Origin: an uncultured Flavobacterium sp.
Lineage (GTDB): Bacteria; Bacteroidota; Bacteroidia; Flavobacteriales; Flavobacteriaceae
Direction: 5' to 3'
Length of the DNA stretch: 64,000 bases
Assembly: GCA_943912855.1 (NCBI GenBank)
Contig: CALTVC010000002.1
Coordinates: forward strand, 62,001-126,000
Part shown: positions 63,082 through 64,000 of the stretch, piece by piece
How positions within the stretch are numbered: position 1 is the stretch's first letter
How the letters are laid out: each line of letters begins with the position of its first letter
Made by a program: the position numbers and the translations under genes
The notes under the pieces: model-generated
The model's database searches: none
What the model was told of the DNA's origin: nothing
What the model saw: the letters and a program-made list of their open reading frames with translations, nothing else

Positions 63082-64000
63082 TTACAACAATCCGTTGTAT
63101 TTTCTCGTAAACCATTCGGCAGCTAAAGAAACAGCAAGTATAACCAACAGCCAAACCCAGTCTATAAGCGGTGATTTTTTAATCACTTCTTTCTGGGTTG
63201 CCTTATAGGTATCATTTTCAGCAAGTGATTTTATAAGATCATCTACCGTTGCGACGAAATAGGTATTACCATTAGTATTTTGCGCAAGCTGTTTCAGCCT
63301 GGCAAGGTCAGGATTTACAAACTGTTTTTCGATTTCGAAGTCCAAGACCTCAAACTTACTCGAATAACTGGTATTAGACGTAGCTTCTTTAACTGTAAAG
63401 GTGTACTGACCTGCTCCAAGACCATCAAGGTTAACCTTGTACTCATTATTACCTTTTAGGAAGTCGTAGTTTTTAGTGGCTCCTGTAGCCTTATTTTTAA
63501 GCGAAAGTGTAAGACGCGCATTTTCGTCAAACTCATAGTTTTTATTGAAATACTCGGCAGATATAGTAATTGCCTCGCCACTATTGTAGAAGCTTTCGTG
63601 GTTTACCACCAATGATTTTCGCTTGGCATTTGTGGTAAGAAACTGTACGGTTTTGTCCAGGAATATATCAAAACCGTCAAACGTTTTGTTGTTAACATGG
63701 TAGTCTACACGCCATTTCCAGATGTTTTCACCGAAGAGCATAGCGGTACGTGCTGAACCTTTTTCGCTAAATACCATAAGCGGGCTTCCGGTAGAAACAT
63801 TACGAACACGCGATGACAACAATACCGAAGCGTCTTCCTTTACTGTTATGGTCCCAAACGGATGCTGCAGTGGCGGGAAGTTGGCAAAGCCGATATCCTC
63901 CTGAGAGAACAGACCGAACTGGCTGTTATAATCGGCAAGATAATCTTCGCGCTGACCACTCATACGAAACTGTACAAGACTTTGGTATTGGTTTAGCAGG
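63082..64000 (-). CDS. C-terminal part of a large membrane-anchored protein of the VWA/BatA-like type, 5' truncated
   Basis: The frame is open to the window edge; 305 residues are visible. The fragment has beta-rich segments (AEYFNKNYEFDENARLTL, then GLGAGQYTFTVK) like an immunoglobulin-fold domain, and ends with one membrane helix (LIDWVWLLVILAVSLAAEWF) and a short basic tail. Such C-termini occur in Bacteroidota proteins of about 700 residues with N-terminal membrane segments, often near aerotolerance or VWA genes. I cannot assign a function from this part. Confidence 0.7.
   Translation of the reverse strand, partial: LLNQYQSLVQFRMSGQREDYLADYNSQFGLFSQEDIGFANFPPLQHPFGTITVKEDASVLLSSRVRNVSTGSPLMVFSEKGSARTAMLFGENIWKWRVDYHVNNKTFDGFDIFLDKTVQFLTTNAKRKSLVVNHESFYNSGEAITISAEYFNKNYEFDENARLTLSLKNKATGATKNYDFLKGNNEYKVNLDGLGAGQYTFTVKEATSNTSYSSKFEVLDFEIEKQFVNPDLARLKQLAQNTNGNTYFVATVDDLIKSLAENDTYKATQKEVIKKSPLIDWVWLLVILAVSLAAEWFTRKYNGLL

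Noticed and set aside
1..64000. Search for tRNA/rRNA genes, CRISPR arrays, transposases, integrases, att sites and phage genes
   Set aside because: None seen. The repeats found are short hairpins or dispersed intergenic elements, without spacer-repeat periodicity or flanking mobility genes.

Overview
The window is a carbohydrate-catabolism stretch of a Bacteroidota chromosome, most likely a Flavobacteriia-type soil or plant-litter organism. The evidence is three SusC/SusD pairs, lipoprotein signals of the Bacteroidota type, secretion signals ending in -AQ, promoters with the TAnnTTTG -7 element, almost no Shine-Dalgarno sequences, a propeller-type two-component sensor, and a gene content dominated by glycoside hydrolases (GH). 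No tRNA, rRNA, CRISPR array, insertion sequence or phage gene was seen.

Region 1 (1-22.3 kb) is a beta-mannan / galactoglucomannan utilisation locus. It holds an acetyl-esterase fragment and a GH3 on the + strand; a GH5 and a GH26 lipoprotein mannanase on the - strand; and a - strand operon GH26 > Na+/sugar symporter > GH130 phosphorylase > 2-epimerase. These are followed by an AraC regulator and a + strand operon SusC-SusD-glycan-binding lipoprotein-GH27-GH5. Together they describe surface cleavage, side-chain removal, import, epimerisation of mannobiose to mannosyl-glucose and cytoplasmic phosphorolysis. A 20-bp element is repeated 18 bp before the -7 box of both main operons and is a likely AraC operator. 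An orphan SMI1/KNR4-type gene sits inside the locus.

Region 2 (22.4-30.4 kb) is an envelope module on the - strand, in transcription order: response regulator, histidine kinase, TonB-dependent-receptor-like protein, LTA-synthase/phosphoethanolamine-transferase-like protein and PAP2 phosphatase. A small divergent gene follows.

Region 3 (30.5-46.6 kb) carries a hybrid-type two-component system split into two translationally coupled proteins. They sit next to a divergent SusC-SusD pair and a GH127 beta-L-arabinofuranosidase. A third SusC-SusD pair follows on the - strand.

Region 4 (46.7-62.5 kb) is the most interesting part. It combines a complete set for L-fucose oxidation (FucP-type permease, L-fucose dehydrogenase, lactonase, UxaA-family dehydratase, 2-keto-3-deoxy-fuconate dehydrogenase, diketo hydrolase, L-lactate dehydrogenase) with an L-galactonate branch (LgoD-like dehydrogenase and tagaturonate reductase UxaB), plus GH97 and GH95. 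The GH95 has Thr where fucosidases are expected to have His, and the fucose dehydrogenase has Asn in place of the catalytic Lys. Three promoters (SusC-SusD 3, lgoD-uxaB, fucP operon) share a TAAT-N5-TTAATA element exactly 37 bp before a TTA(A/C)TTTG box. I read this as one regulon of the AraC gene at 49.5 kb for joint use of L-fucose and L-galactose.

The last 1.4 kb holds a META-domain lipoprotein and the C-terminal part of a larger membrane-anchored protein that runs out of the window.
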